Shown here piece by piece: positions 44,294 to 53,223 of a DNA stretch of 64,000 nucleotides (within the stretch, counting starts at the first letter, position 1; every line of letters begins with the position of its first letter). A model generated the notes under the pieces. The model saw only the letters and a list, made by a program, of their open reading frames with translations. It made no database searches and was not told the DNA's origin. Source of the stretch: Nesterenkonia sp. E16_10 (GTDB lineage: Bacteria; Actinomycetota; Actinomycetes; Actinomycetales; Micrococcaceae). Position numbers and translations under genes: made by a program. The DNA lies in NCBI RefSeq assembly GCF_017347085.1, contig NZ_JADPSA010000001.1, positions 226,467 to 290,466 on the forward strand. The letters run 5' to 3'.

Positions 44294-44317
44294 GTGGTGC
44301 ACCGTGAGGTGCATCAC
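44294..44317. promoter_or_regulatory. 24-base inverted repeat at the PPOX promoter
   Basis: GTGGTGCACC gtga GGTGCATCAC: ten base pairs (one G-T) around a four-base centre. It begins just downstream of the TAGACT -10 hexamer at 44286-44291, so it covers the expected transcription start. It may be an operator, or a hairpin at the 5' end of the mRNA. Confidence 0.65.
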
Positions 44318-44336
44318 TGACTGAGAGGCGGCGACG

Positions 44337-44789
44337 ATGTTTGAACACCCTGAGGGCGAACCGGTCCTGGTCCTGAGCGAGGACCAGTGCTGGAGTCTGT
44401 TGGAACGCGTGGCGCATGGCCGCCTGGTGACCGTGGTGGGCGGGCGGGCCGATATCTTCCCGGTCAACTGCGCGGTCCAGGACCGCTCGATCGTGCTGCG
44501 CACCGCTCCGGGCTCGAAGCTCGCCGAGATGGCGGTCAATGAGAGCGTGGTCTTCGAGGCCGATGGGATCCTCTCCGATCAGGCCTGGTCGGTGGTGCTG
44601 CGCGGAACGGCCGCCCGCCTGGAGACCTCCGCCGAGCGGGAGGCGGCCGAGGAGCTGGACCTGAAGCCCTGGGTGCCGACCATCAAGGACTATTTCGTGC
44701 GGATCCGTCCCGAGGGGATCAGCGGCCGGCATTTCCAGTTCGGAGAGCATCCCGAGCGGGAGCTGGGTGAGGGCTCCGAGGGCGGCTGA
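44337..44789 (+). CDS. PPOX-class flavin-binding protein
   Basis: 150 residues, a split beta-barrel of the pyridoxamine 5'-phosphate oxidase-like family that commonly binds FMN or F420. Features: VLSEDQCWSLLERVAHGRLV at the N-terminus, FPVNCAVQDRSIVLRTAPG in the strand region, and a C-terminal IRPEGISGRHFQF strand. Actinobacterial members often reduce nitro compounds, bilins or quinones, or are stress-induced. The ATG follows GAGAGGCGGCGACG, and the mRNA leader is about 40 bases, with a strong inverted repeat. Stands alone before the sucCD terminator. Confidence 0.83.
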   Translation: MFEHPEGEPVLVLSEDQCWSLLERVAHGRLVTVVGGRADIFPVNCAVQDRSIVLRTAPGSKLAEMAVNESVVFEADGILSDQAWSVVLRGTAARLETSAEREAAEELDLKPWVPTIKDYFVRIRPEGISGRHFQFGEHPERELGEGSEGG

Positions 44790-44846
44790 GTCCGAGGTTG
44801 TCACCTGGCTCGCTGCACAGGCTCGAAAGGGCGCGCAGACGAGGAC

Positions 44847-44877
44847 GGGGCCGCCCCTGATGATCAGGAACGGCCCC
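44847..44877. terminator. Hairpin terminator between PPOX and sucCD
   Basis: Outer stem GGGGCCG/CGGCCCC with an inner CCTGAT/ATCAGG stem, between convergent genes. No U tract. Confidence 0.78.
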
Positions 44878-44899
44878 GCACTGCGGTGTGGATCAGGCG

Positions 44900-45814
44900 T
44901 CAGCCCTTGAAGACCTCGCGAAGCAGCGCAGCGGTCTCGGACGGCGTCTTGCCGACCTTCACCCCTGCGGCCTCCAGGGCCTCCTTCTTGCCTTCAGCCG
45001 TGCCCGAGCCGCCGGAGACGATGGCGCCGGCGTGGCCCATGGTCTTGCCCTCGGGGGCGGTGAAGCCAGCCACGTAGCCCACGACGGGCTTGGTGACATG
45101 AGCCTTGATGTAGTCGGCTGCGCGCTCTTCGGCGTCGCCGCCGATCTCACCGATCATCACGATGGCCTTGGTCTCCGGATCGTTCTCGAAGGCCTCCAGC
45201 GCATCGATGTGGGTGGTGCCGATGACCGGGTCACCGCCGATGCCGATGGAGGTGGAGAAGCCGATGTCGCGAAGCTCGTACATCATCTGGTAGGTCAGCG
45301 TCCCGGACTTTGAGACCAGGCCGATGGGCCCGGCTTCGGTGATGTTGGACGGGGTGATGCCTGCCAGCGCCTGGCCCGGGGTGATGATGCCGGGGCAGTT
45401 CGGGCCGATGATCCGGGTGACGGGCTTGCCGTCGGCGCCGGTCTTGGTCAGCGAGAGGTTGAAGAACTCCGCGGAGTCCTGCACCGGGATGCCCTCGGTG
45501 ATGACCACGAGCAGGCCGATGCCGGCCTCGATGGCCTCCACGGCGGCGTCCTTGGCGAACTTCGGCGGCACGAAGGCCACCGAGACGTCGGCGCCGGTCT
45601 TCTCCATGGCCTCGGCCACGGAGGCGAACACGGGCAGCTCGACATCGTTGCCGGCCTTGTCCTTGTGGGACACGGCGGTGCCGGCCTTGCGAGCGTTGAC
45701 TCCGCCGACGATGTTGGTGCCTGCTTTGAGCATCAGGGCGGTGTGCTTGGTGCCCTCGCCGCCGGTGATGCCCTGGACGATGACCTTGGAGTCCTTGTTC
45801 AGGTAGATAGACAT
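44900..45814 (-). CDS. sucD: Succinyl-CoA synthetase alpha subunit
   Basis: TCA-cycle ligase subunit binding CoA and carrying the phosphohistidine. 304 residues. [21 protein letters not shown] at the CoA fold, [12 protein letters not shown], and the active-site [10 protein letters not shown] (His about 255) are present. Starts 15 bases after sucC. The N-terminus [19 protein letters not shown] is normal. Bacterial AKTB-type alpha subunits look like this. Confidence 0.97.
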   Translation of the reverse strand: MSIYLNKDSKVIVQGITGGEGTKHTALMLKAGTNIVGGVNARKAGTAVSHKDKAGNDVELPVFASVAEAMEKTGADVSVAFVPPKFAKDAAVEAIEAGIGLLVVITEGIPVQDSAEFFNLSLTKTGADGKPVTRIIGPNCPGIITPGQALAGITPSNITEAGPIGLVSKSGTLTYQMMYELRDIGFSTSIGIGGDPVIGTTHIDALEAFENDPETKAIVMIGEIGGDAEERAADYIKAHVTKPVVGYVAGFTAPEGKTMGHAGAIVSGGSGTAEGKKEALEAAGVKVGKTPSETAALLREVFKG

Positions 45815-45829
45815 TGTGTGAGCAGGTCC

Positions 45830-47008
45830 TTACTTGTCAGTCCGCGCGGAGTGCGCAAGTTCGGCGGCCTTGTCGGCGCCGGCGTCCATGGTGTCAGCGG
45901 TGGTGACCAGCGGGTGGTTCGCCGCTTCGAGAATGCGGCGCCCCTCCTCCACGTTGTTGCCGTCGAGGCGGACCACGAGCGGCTTGGTGGCGGAGTCCCC
46001 GAGGATCTCCAGGGCCTTCACGATGCCGTTGGCCACAGCGTCGCAGGAGGTGATGCCGCCGAAGACGTTGACGAACACGGACTCGACCTGCTCGTCACCG
46101 AGGATGACGTCCAGACCGTTGGCCATGACCTCGGCCGAGGCGCCGCCGCCGATGTCGAGGAAGTTCGCGGGCTTCACGCCGCCGTGGGCCTCGCCTGCGT
46201 AGGCCACCACGTCCAGGGTGGACATGACCAGACCGGCGCCGTTGCCGATGATACCGACCTGACCGTCGAGCTTGACGTAGTTCAGGTCGTTGGCCTTGGC
46301 CTTGGCCTCCAGCGGGTCCTCGGTCTGCTCGTCGACGAGCTCCGCGTGCGCCGGCTGACGGAACTCGGCGTTCTCGTCGATGGTGACCTTGCCGTCGAGC
46401 GCGATGATCTGCCCGTCGCCGGTCTTCACCAGCGGGTTCACCTCGACCAGGGTGGCGTCCTCCTTGGAGAAGACGTCCCACAGCTGGATGAACGCGTGGC
46501 TCAGCTGCTCGTGCTGTTCTTCAGGGAATCCGGCCTGCTCGGCGATCTCCTTGGCCTTGGCCGCATCGATGCCGGTGTTGGGATCGACGCTCACCCGGGC
46601 CAGCGCCTCGGGGCGCTCGACGGCGAGCTGCTCGATCTCCACGCCGCCCTCCTTGGAGCACATGACGAGGTAGTCGCGGTTGGCGCGGTCCAGCAGGATC
46701 GAGAAGTAGTACTCATCTGCAATGTCTGCACCCTGGGCGATCATCACGCGGTGCACGGTGTGCCCCTTGATGTCCATGCCCAGAATGGCTTCAGCATGCT
46801 GCTGCGCTTCATCGGCGCTCTTGGCAAGTTTGACGCCGCCGGCTTTGCCGCGGCCTCCGACCTTTACCTGAGCCTTGACGACGACGACGCCACCGATCTT
46901 CTCGGCGGCCGCCTTCGCTTCTTCCGGGGTCTGCGCCACGATTCCGGCCAGCACGGGAACACCGTGTGCCTCGAAGAGATCGCGCGCCTGGTACTCATAC
47001 AGGTCCAC
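45830..47008 (-). CDS. sucC: Succinyl-CoA synthetase beta subunit
   Basis: Nucleotide-binding subunit. 392 residues, standard. [19 protein letters not shown] and [19 protein letters not shown] (ATP-grasp), then [21 protein letters not shown] and the C-terminal [16 protein letters not shown] start with AAGGA nine bases upstream. Forms an operon with sucD. The order sucC-sucD and the neighbouring pcrA are typical for Micrococcales. Confidence 0.97.
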   Translation of the reverse strand: MDLYEYQARDLFEAHGVPVLAGIVAQTPEEAKAAAEKIGGVVVVKAQVKVGGRGKAGGVKLAKSADEAQQHAEAILGMDIKGHTVHRVMIAQGADIADEYYFSILLDRANRDYLVMCSKEGGVEIEQLAVERPEALARVSVDPNTGIDAAKAKEIAEQAGFPEEQHEQLSHAFIQLWDVFSKEDATLVEVNPLVKTGDGQIIALDGKVTIDENAEFRQPAHAELVDEQTEDPLEAKAKANDLNYVKLDGQVGIIGNGAGLVMSTLDVVAYAGEAHGGVKPANFLDIGGGASAEVMANGLDVILGDEQVESVFVNVFGGITSCDAVANGIVKALEILGDSATKPLVVRLDGNNVEEGRRILEAANHPLVTTADTMDAGADKAAELAHSARTDK

Positions 47009-47081
47009 GTGTGTGTCCTTCTACGTCGAAGTCATCTCTACATGTGAAGGCCGACGGCGCGGCGCGGTTCACGCGCAGCGC

Positions 47082-49820
47082 TCAGCTGACCTTCTCCAGT
47101 GGAGCATATCGCAGGAGAAGTCGCTTCTCGGACCCGGCGAAGCTCACCTTGGCCACGGTCTTGGCACCGGTTCCCTCGACCGCGAGCACCTCACCGACCC
47201 CGAAGCGCTTGTGGCTGACCCGGTCTCCGGGGCTCAGGCTGGGGATCTCACGATCCGGATCCACCTGGCTCGGCGCCGCGCCACGGGTGGCTCCGGGCAG
47301 CGAGGAGGAGGTCTTCGCGCTGTCGGCCGCGCCGTAGATGGTCGCGCCGGAGCGCGGTGCTCCGGAGCCGTAGGAGTTCGATCCCGAGCCCCAGCCGCCG
47401 CTGAGGCTGCCGGCGCCGCCCTGGATCGAGCCGCCGAAGCCGGCGGAGCCGAAGCCTGGGGAGCCGAATCGGGGGCCGCGCGAGGAGGTGGAGGACCCGG
47501 CGCTGACCTCGATGAGCTCCTCGGGGATCTCACCGAGGAACTGGCTGGGCGGGTTGAACTGGTGCTGGCCCCACAGGTGCCGGGACTCGGCCCGGGAGAG
47601 GTAGAGCCGCTGCCGGGCGCGGGTCAGGCCCACGTAGGCCAGCCGGCGCTCCTCGGCGAGCTCCTCGGGATCCGACATCGACCGCGAGTGCGGGAAGATG
47701 CCGTGCTCCATGCCGGTGAGGAAGACCACCGGGAACTCCAGGCCCTTGGCGGTGTGCAGGGTCATCAGGGTGACCTGTCCCTGCTCCACGGCCAGCCGCT
47801 GGGACTCCTCGTCACCGGCCGAGGGGATCGCGTCGGCGTCGGCGACCAGGGAGACCTGCTCCAGGAAGTTCGCCAGCGCGCCGGGGCCCTCCTGCAGCTC
47901 GGTCCCGGCGAGACCTGCCTCGCCCTGCTCCCTGGTCACGGCCCCGGCCTCGGCCTCGGCCTCGGCCTCGAGGAAGTCATCACCCTGCACGACTCCCCCG
48001 GCGGTGTCCCCGGCGGTGTCTCTGGCCGAGTCTGCCGCGGCGGCCTCGGTCTCGTACTCCTTGACCACTGCCACCAGCTCACCGAGGTTGTCCGCCCGGG
48101 ACTCGTCCTGGAGGTCCTTGGACTGGCGCAGCGCTTCGAGCATGCCGGACTGTTCCAGCACGGCTTCGAGTACCACCGAGGGCCGGCCGTCCTGGTTGAG
48201 CTGGATCAGGTCATCGATCATCCGCACGAAGGAGGCGATCGCCTTCAGCGAGCGGGTCGCGATCCCGGGGGCATCCTCGGCTCGGCGCAGCGCCTCCAGG
48301 AAGGTGGTGCGGTCCCGGGTGGCCAGCGTGGCCACGGCCCCCTCGGCGCGCTCCCCGATCCCGCGTTTGGGCTCGTTGAGGATCCGGCGCAGGTTGACGT
48401 CGTCGTCGGGGTTGTTGACCACCCGCAGGTACGCCAGCGCGTCCTTGATCTCTTTGCGGTCGTAGAACCGGGTGCCGCCGATGACCCGGTACGGGATGCC
48501 CCGGTTGATCAGCCGCTCCTCCAGCGAGCGCGACTGCGCGTTGGTCCGGTAGAACACCGCGACGTCGGAGGGCCGGATCCCGTGCTCGTCACCGAGCGAG
48601 TCGATGGTGCGCGCGATCCATTCGGCCTCGTCGTTCTCCGAGGGGGCCACGTGCAGCACCACCGGAGAGCCCTCGCCGAGCGCGGTCCAGAGCTTCTTCT
48701 CGGTCCGGTTCGGGTTCTGTGAGATCACCGCGTTCGCGGCGTTGAGGATGGTCTGCGTGGAGCGGTAGTTCTGCTCCAGCTTGATCGTGGTGGCGTCGGG
48801 GTAGTCGCGCGCGAACTCCACGATGTTGCGGATGTCGGCGCCGCGGAAGGCGTAGATGGACTGGTCCGAGTCGCCCACCACGGTCAGCTCCGCGCCGGGC
48901 GTGGGGACCTGGGCCATGGCGTCGGCGGTGGTCTCGGCGGGGCCGGCAGGGCTGGTGGGGCCGGTGAGCTGGCGGACCAGTCGGTACTGGGCGTGGTTGG
49001 TGTCCTGGTACTCATCGACCAGCACGTGGCGGAATCGCCGGCGGTAGCTGTCCAGGATCCGCGGGAAGGCGTCGAACATGTAGACGGTCTCGGCGAGCAG
49101 GTCATCGAAGTCGTAGGCGTTGGCCGCGCGAAGCCGTTCGCTGTACTCCCGGTAGACGGTGGCGACCGCCTCGGAGAACGGCTCGTGGGCCGCGGTGGAC
49201 TGGAACTGATCGGCGTCGATGAGTTCGTTCTTCAGCGCGGAGATCTTGTTCTTCAGCGCCCGTGGGGCGAACCGCTTCGGGTCCAGGTCGTGGGACTTCG
49301 CGATGGTGGTGATCAGCCGCAGCGAATCGGCGCTGTCATAGATGGTGAATGTGGTGCGGCGCCCCAGATGGGCGGCCTCCGCGCGCAGGATCCGCACACA
49401 GGAGGAGTGGAAGGTGGAGATCCACATGCGCTCAGCGGGCGGCCCGATCATCTCCGCGATGCGGTCCTTCATCTCTCGGGCGGCCTTGTTGGTGAAGGTG
49501 ATCGCCAGGATCTCGTGCGGGCGGGCGGACCCGCTGCGCAGCAGGTGGACCACCCGACGGGTCAGCACCCGGGTCTTGCCGGAGCCGGCTCCGGCGACGA
49601 TCAGCAGCGGGGAGCCCGAGTGCAGCACGGCCGCCTGCTGTTCCGGGTTCAGCTCGGCGACGGCGTCGGCGGGGGCCGGTGCGGCAGGCGCCTGGTCCTG
49701 CTGCAGCACAGCGGGGCCGCCGTCGTCCTGGGCGGCGGAGCTGGCTGCATCGCTGGACCCGGCAGGTCGGCGCGGACGATCGGCGGGGGTGGCTTTCGGC
49801 GGGGTGAAGAGGAAATCCAT
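47082..49820 (-). CDS. pcrA: PcrA/UvrD superfamily 1 DNA helicase
   Basis: 3'-5' helicase for repair and for clearing replication and transcription blocks. 912 residues. N-terminal 50 residues are disordered. Motifs: Q motif LNPEQQAAV, Walker A VAGAGSGKTR (77-83), Ia AITFTNKAA, II VLVDEYQDTNH (about 265-275), III VVGDSDQSIYAFRGAD, IV LEQNYRSTQTIL, V VTLMTLHTAKGLEFPVVF, VI YVGLTRARQRLYL. A Ser/Gly-rich linker precedes the C-terminal PcrA tail (GDRVSHKRFGVGEVLAVEG), the RNA-polymerase-interacting Tudor-like domain. TAGACT at nine bases before the ATG. Confidence 0.96.
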   Translation of the reverse strand: MDFLFTPPKATPADRPRRPAGSSDAASSAAQDDGGPAVLQQDQAPAAPAPADAVAELNPEQQAAVLHSGSPLLIVAGAGSGKTRVLTRRVVHLLRSGSARPHEILAITFTNKAAREMKDRIAEMIGPPAERMWISTFHSSCVRILRAEAAHLGRRTTFTIYDSADSLRLITTIAKSHDLDPKRFAPRALKNKISALKNELIDADQFQSTAAHEPFSEAVATVYREYSERLRAANAYDFDDLLAETVYMFDAFPRILDSYRRRFRHVLVDEYQDTNHAQYRLVRQLTGPTSPAGPAETTADAMAQVPTPGAELTVVGDSDQSIYAFRGADIRNIVEFARDYPDATTIKLEQNYRSTQTILNAANAVISQNPNRTEKKLWTALGEGSPVVLHVAPSENDEAEWIARTIDSLGDEHGIRPSDVAVFYRTNAQSRSLEERLINRGIPYRVIGGTRFYDRKEIKDALAYLRVVNNPDDDVNLRRILNEPKRGIGERAEGAVATLATRDRTTFLEALRRAEDAPGIATRSLKAIASFVRMIDDLIQLNQDGRPSVVLEAVLEQSGMLEALRQSKDLQDESRADNLGELVAVVKEYETEAAAADSARDTAGDTAGGVVQGDDFLEAEAEAEAGAVTREQGEAGLAGTELQEGPGALANFLEQVSLVADADAIPSAGDEESQRLAVEQGQVTLMTLHTAKGLEFPVVFLTGMEHGIFPHSRSMSDPEELAEERRLAYVGLTRARQRLYLSRAESRHLWGQHQFNPPSQFLGEIPEELIEVSAGSSTSSRGPRFGSPGFGSAGFGGSIQGGAGSLSGGWGSGSNSYGSGAPRSGATIYGAADSAKTSSSLPGATRGAAPSQVDPDREIPSLSPGDRVSHKRFGVGEVLAVEGTGAKTVAKVSFAGSEKRLLLRYAPLEKVS

Positions 49821-49919
49821 GGTGGCCCCAGTCTAAGCGTCGGAGCTGACACCGACTCGGCGCGTGGGCGGGCGAACCTCTGCCAGACTGGAGGCGAAGC
49901 GGATCTATCCAGGAGGGTC

Positions 49920-50648
49920 ATGTCCAAGCGGCGCAAGAAGGTGCGGGGCAACCCTGCACGCGAGGTCACGGAGCAGGAATCCTCAGGGGCTCCTGGAGCT
50001 CCGGGCGGGCTTCGGGCATTTCGTCAGGCGCGCCGCGAGGGTCGAGACCTCTCCGTGACGCCGAAGCGGCGCGACGACGTCCAGGACGGGTATCTCAGCG
50101 CAGCCAGCCGGCGCGCCGGTGAGGGCACCGACTCCAACCCACACCTGCTGCTCTACGCGCTCCTGGGGCTGACGGTCTTCCTCTTCGTCTATCTGCACCT
50201 CTATGCGCTGCCGCAGATGAACTATTTCGCCGGCGGCTTCTCGATGCCGGACAGCCGACCCTTCGGCTACTCGGTGGAAGACATCGAGCGGCTGCGCAGC
50301 GTCATGGACTCCGACGGGACCGGGCAGCTGAGCTTCTTGCACCGCACCGCAGGCATCCTGTTCCCACTGTCCTTCCTGCTCTGCAGCTGGGCCGTGGTCG
50401 GGCTGGTCATGCGCCGCGGAGTCTTCCGCTGGTTCGTGCTCGCCGGGGCGGTGCTCTTCGCGGCGGCGGACATCACAGAGAACTTCCTGATCGACCGGGT
50501 CCTCACCATGCAGCCGCTGGACGAGGGCCTCGTGGCGGTCGCCTCGGGCTTCACCATGGCCAGCTGGGCGCTGCTGATCATTCTCGGGGCCGTGGTGATC
50601 GGCTCAGTGGTGATGAGCCTGATCCGCCGGGTCGTGGAACGGCCCTAG
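49920..50648 (+). CDS. Membrane protein of unknown function with basic N-terminus
   Basis: 242 residues. A very basic first 60 residues (SKRRKKVRGNP...) precede four membrane helices (about residues 76-95, 143-163, 172-185 and 203-230). Between the first two, an external segment contains FAGGFSMPDSRPFGYSVEDIERL. I recognise no family by name. AGGAGG is three bases before the ATG at 49920. Divergent from pcrA. The final 45 bases overlap the 3' end of the SGNH hydrolase gene on the other strand. Confidence 0.75.
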   Translation: MSKRRKKVRGNPAREVTEQESSGAPGAPGGLRAFRQARREGRDLSVTPKRRDDVQDGYLSAASRRAGEGTDSNPHLLLYALLGLTVFLFVYLHLYALPQMNYFAGGFSMPDSRPFGYSVEDIERLRSVMDSDGTGQLSFLHRTAGILFPLSFLLCSWAVVGLVMRRGVFRWFVLAGAVLFAAADITENFLIDRVLTMQPLDEGLVAVASGFTMASWALLIILGAVVIGSVVMSLIRRVVERP

Positions 50649-51800
50649 ACCGAGGCCGGCCGCCGCAGCGGCGAACCTCTCCCCGATGAACCGGTGCGTC
50701 GTCGCATCGGGATGCAGGTTGTCGGGAAGCGGGTGCTGGGCGCTGTCCTTCTCGGAGTAGAGGACGCGGCCATCGAGATAGTGCAGATTCGGGTCCGAGG
50801 AGCTGCGCTGCTGCACCACGCGGACGAGTTCTGCTCGAATCACGTTCAGGGTGAGCTTGCCCGCCGCACTCTCAGCGGGGTCACCCGTCGCGGTGAATCT
50901 CATGGTGCCCTGCGCGATCGCTTCGAGGTCGAAGGCGCCCGGTCCCGGGGTGTCCTCGTGGATGCCGCAGTGGATCGGGGAGATGAGCAGCAGCGGGGTG
51001 TCCGGGTGGCCTTCTCGGATGGTGTCCAGGAAGCCATGGACCGAGGGGCCCAGGGCGCGCAGCCGCATCAGGTCCCGATTGACCAGGTTGATTCCCAGCT
51101 TGAGACTGATGACGTCCGCCGGGAGGTCTCGGATGGTGCGCGCCACGAAGGGATCGAGCAGCGCGCTGCCCCCGAAGCCCAGGTTGAGCAGATCCAGCTG
51201 TGCCGCATGCGCTGCCACCGCCGGCCATGTCCCGGTGGGGCGGGCGGCGTTGGAGCCCTGGCTGATCGAGCTGCCGTGGTGCACCCAGCGCGAACGCGCG
51301 GCCTGGACCGGCTCGACCGGCGCGTCGGCGCGCAGCGCGAGGACCTCCGTGGCCTCTTGGTGCGGCAGCCAGAGTTCGAGCGTCTTCATTCCGGGCGCGA
51401 GCCCCGCGAAGCTGGCGGTGTGGGGCTCGCCGACCTGACTCTCGGTGGCCCCGTTGGTCATGTCCACCACCATCGTGGTCCCGCCCGTCATCGTTGAATG
51501 CCCGATCACCTCGCCATTCAGGACTAGTTCGACCACGCCGTCAGGGCGAGCAGGAACACCGGCATAGAGCGTCCGCGAGCGCCGAGTGTCCAGCTCGATC
51601 GTGGTCGCGGGGGTGCGCAGGACCATGCGAACGCCAGACGACTGGGCCTCCACCATCGTCATCTGCGCATCGGTGTTCCGCGCGCGGGCCCACGCGGGCA
51701 GCCGGTGAGCCAGGAAGGCGCGACCGGTGTCCTCGAGTTCGACGGCACCATGGAAGAGCGACCGGGTCAGCGGCACTGCGGTGAGGGCTGGCAGGGTCAT
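50604..51800 (-). CDS. SGNH/GDSL-family hydrolase
   Basis: 398 residues. An N-terminal beta-rich domain (about 1-165) leads into an SGNH hydrolase: the GSSISQG nucleophile block (Ser about 178), GFGGSALLDPF (Gly), KLGINLVNRD (Asn), and LPDNLHPDATTH (Asp/His). Such enzymes are esterases, often of carbohydrate acetyl groups. No signal peptide is visible, so it is probably cytosolic. Its ATG overlaps the TetR stop by four bases, so it is coupled to and probably controlled by that regulator. Confidence 0.85.
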   Translation of the reverse strand: MTLPALTAVPLTRSLFHGAVELEDTGRAFLAHRLPAWARARNTDAQMTMVEAQSSGVRMVLRTPATTIELDTRRSRTLYAGVPARPDGVVELVLNGEVIGHSTMTGGTTMVVDMTNGATESQVGEPHTASFAGLAPGMKTLELWLPHQEATEVLALRADAPVEPVQAARSRWVHHGSSISQGSNAARPTGTWPAVAAHAAQLDLLNLGFGGSALLDPFVARTIRDLPADVISLKLGINLVNRDLMRLRALGPSVHGFLDTIREGHPDTPLLLISPIHCGIHEDTPGPGAFDLEAIAQGTMRFTATGDPAESAAGKLTLNVIRAELVRVVQQRSSSDPNLHYLDGRVLYSEKDSAQHPLPDNLHPDATTHRFIGERFAAAAAGLGLGPFHDPADQAHHH

Positions 51801-52399
51801 GGGGATCCTTTATCTGCTTGGGAGGGCGGGGAGGCGGTGGGCCAGCTGGTCAGGACGGCATCGAGCGCGTCGACGATCCGGGGCCAGCTCTCCGCCGCCA
51901 AGGGGGAACTGTGGTCGAAGCTGCCGTTGAGCTCCAGAGTGATGAACCCGCGCAGGGTGCTGCCCAGCATTCGCACGGCATGCACCTGCTCAGCAGCATC
52001 CAACCCATAACCGCGCAGAACTGCCTCGCTGAACCGTGCGTGCCGGGGCCCTGCGCTGGCCGTTGCCGTCTGGGCGTCCAGAGGCGTCGATGAAGCCTCG
52101 AACCGGCCAGGATGCTGGCGCGCGTAGTCCCGGTAGGCGTTCGCGAGTCCTTCCAGCGCGTCGCGCCGCGACCGGCCGGCTATCGCGTCGCCTGCCCGGT
52201 CTGCCATCTCGGCCAGCGCAAGCACGCTCACACAGCGCCGCAGCTCCGCGGTGCTGCGCACATGTGAATACAGGCTCGGCGTCTGCACGCCGCAGCGCCG
52301 CGCAACCTCGGCGAGGGTGACCCGGGCGAATCCGATCTCGTCGGCCAGCTCAGCCCCGGTGCGCGCGAGGCGTTCTCGGGTGAGTCCTGCCCGCGCCAT
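51797..52399 (-). CDS. TetR-family repressor of the SGNH hydrolase operon
   Basis: 200 residues. N-terminal helix-turn-helix (FARVTLAEVARRCGVQTPSLYSHVRSTAEL) and a C-terminal ligand-binding domain with LEGLANAYRDYARQHPGRFEA, the WHG-type TetR C-terminal pattern. Upstream of the ATG by 12 bases lies CAGGTT-CAGC-AACCTG (52411-52426), a good candidate for autoregulation. Overlaps the hydrolase by ATGA. Ligand unknown; a substrate or product of the esterase would fit. Confidence 0.88.
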   Translation of the reverse strand: MARAGLTRERLARTGAELADEIGFARVTLAEVARRCGVQTPSLYSHVRSTAELRRCVSVLALAEMADRAGDAIAGRSRRDALEGLANAYRDYARQHPGRFEASSTPLDAQTATASAGPRHARFSEAVLRGYGLDAAEQVHAVRMLGSTLRGFITLELNGSFDHSSPLAAESWPRIVDALDAVLTSWPTASPPSQADKGSP

Positions 52400-52410
52400 A
52401 GATCTCCCTC

Positions 52411-52426
52411 CAGGTTCAGCAACCTG
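52411..52426. promoter_or_regulatory. Candidate TetR operator
   Basis: CAGGTTcagcAACCTG: perfect six-base arms around four bases, 12 bases upstream of the tetR start. The most likely promoter lies just above it on the minus strand. No second copy is seen in the window. Confidence 0.6.
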
Positions 52427-52596
52427 ACACCATTGAAACTATTGGGATTAGGATACTCCCTATGCATAACAGGATGTGAATCTCCGCACGGACTGGAACC
52501 TCGCCTGCCCGGGTAGCTTCGGAGAACTGTGACCCAGGTAGGATGGTGCGGTGCCGCGCTGGACCCACGGCATCCGCGGTGATCCTCACCGCGCAG

Positions 52597-52672
52597 CCCT
52601 CCGTAGCTCAGGGGATAGAGCACCGCTCTCCTAAAGCGGGTGTCGCAGGTTCGAATCCTGCCGGGGGGACCA
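52597..52672 (+). tRNA. tRNA-Arg (anticodon CCU)
   Basis: The complete cloverleaf can be folded by eye. Acceptor CCCTCCG pairs with CGGGGGG (one G-U). The D arm has AGCTCAGGGGATAGAGC. The anticodon arm is CCGCT/AGCGG with loop CTCCTAA, so the anticodon is CCT (reads AGG). The T arm is GCAGG TTCGAAT CCTGC. Discriminator A and CCA are genome-encoded. A perfect eight-base hairpin (52575-52593) sits three bases before its 5' end. Confidence 0.97.
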
Positions 52673-52921
52673 GAGAAACACTGGTCAGCGCATCGGGCCA
52701 CAGGGTTGACCGCCTCTCACCTGTTCCCCAGGTGGCCTGCTCCACCCTGGACGGGAACGACGACGGCGCAGCCTGCCGGTCATGGATTCACCCTCCCGGG
52801 GTTCCTCACCGGTGGCGCGGATCCCATCCGGAGACCTCGGACCGGGTGCAGTGTCGCAGAACACATCTACAGTGGACCTAGCCGGCCCGCTCAGGACCGG
52901 GGCTACCTAGAGGAGAGCGAC

Positions 52922-53071
52922 ATGTCCGAGAGCAATTTCCAGGATGAGGTCCTGCACAAGCTTCGGTCGCTGGAAGAGTCGATCCAGAGGCTTGAAGGCG
53001 AACTGCGTCTGGTCAAGAACTACCAGCAGTGCTTGGGAGAAGAACACACGGACTACACCACCCGAGGCTGA
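52922..53071 (+). CDS. 49-residue coiled-coil microprotein
   Basis: 49 residues, MSESNFQDEVLHKLRSLEESIQRLEGELRL..., nearly all helix with heptad Leu/Ile positions and one Cys (CLGEEH). Almost certainly a dimeric coiled coil. AGGAG lies seven bases before the ATG, a strong ribosome site, and a very good hairpin terminator follows at 53115. TACAGT at 52868-52873 may be its -10. No family recognised. It is too short to be judged by length, but the expression signals on both sides support a real gene. Confidence 0.7.
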   Translation: MSESNFQDEVLHKLRSLEESIQRLEGELRLVKNYQQCLGEEHTDYTTRG

Positions 53072-53114
53072 ATCCAGCAACAGCGTGGACAGAGATGTGC
53101 TGCTGCGGATCTCA

Positions 53115-53147
53115 CGAGAGGGCCGGCCCCGAGGACCGGCCCTCTCG
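53115..53147 (+). terminator. Hairpin terminator of the microprotein gene
   Basis: Perfect 12-base-pair stem CGAGAGGGCCGG / CCGGCCCTCTCG with a nine-base loop, 44 bases after the microprotein stop. No U tract. Confidence 0.85.
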
Positions 53148-53223
53148 CATGTCTGAGGGCACGAGAGATGCAGACTTCCTCGCAGCACGAGTCACAGGGT
53201 CGGCTCCCCCGGGGCGCCCCAGA

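Noticed and set aside
52228..52701. Minus-strand ORF whose N-terminus reads like GPPGRIRTCDTRF...
   Set aside because: This is the well-known spurious translation of the antisense strand of a tRNA (here tRNA-Arg 52597-52672) and it overlaps tetR.
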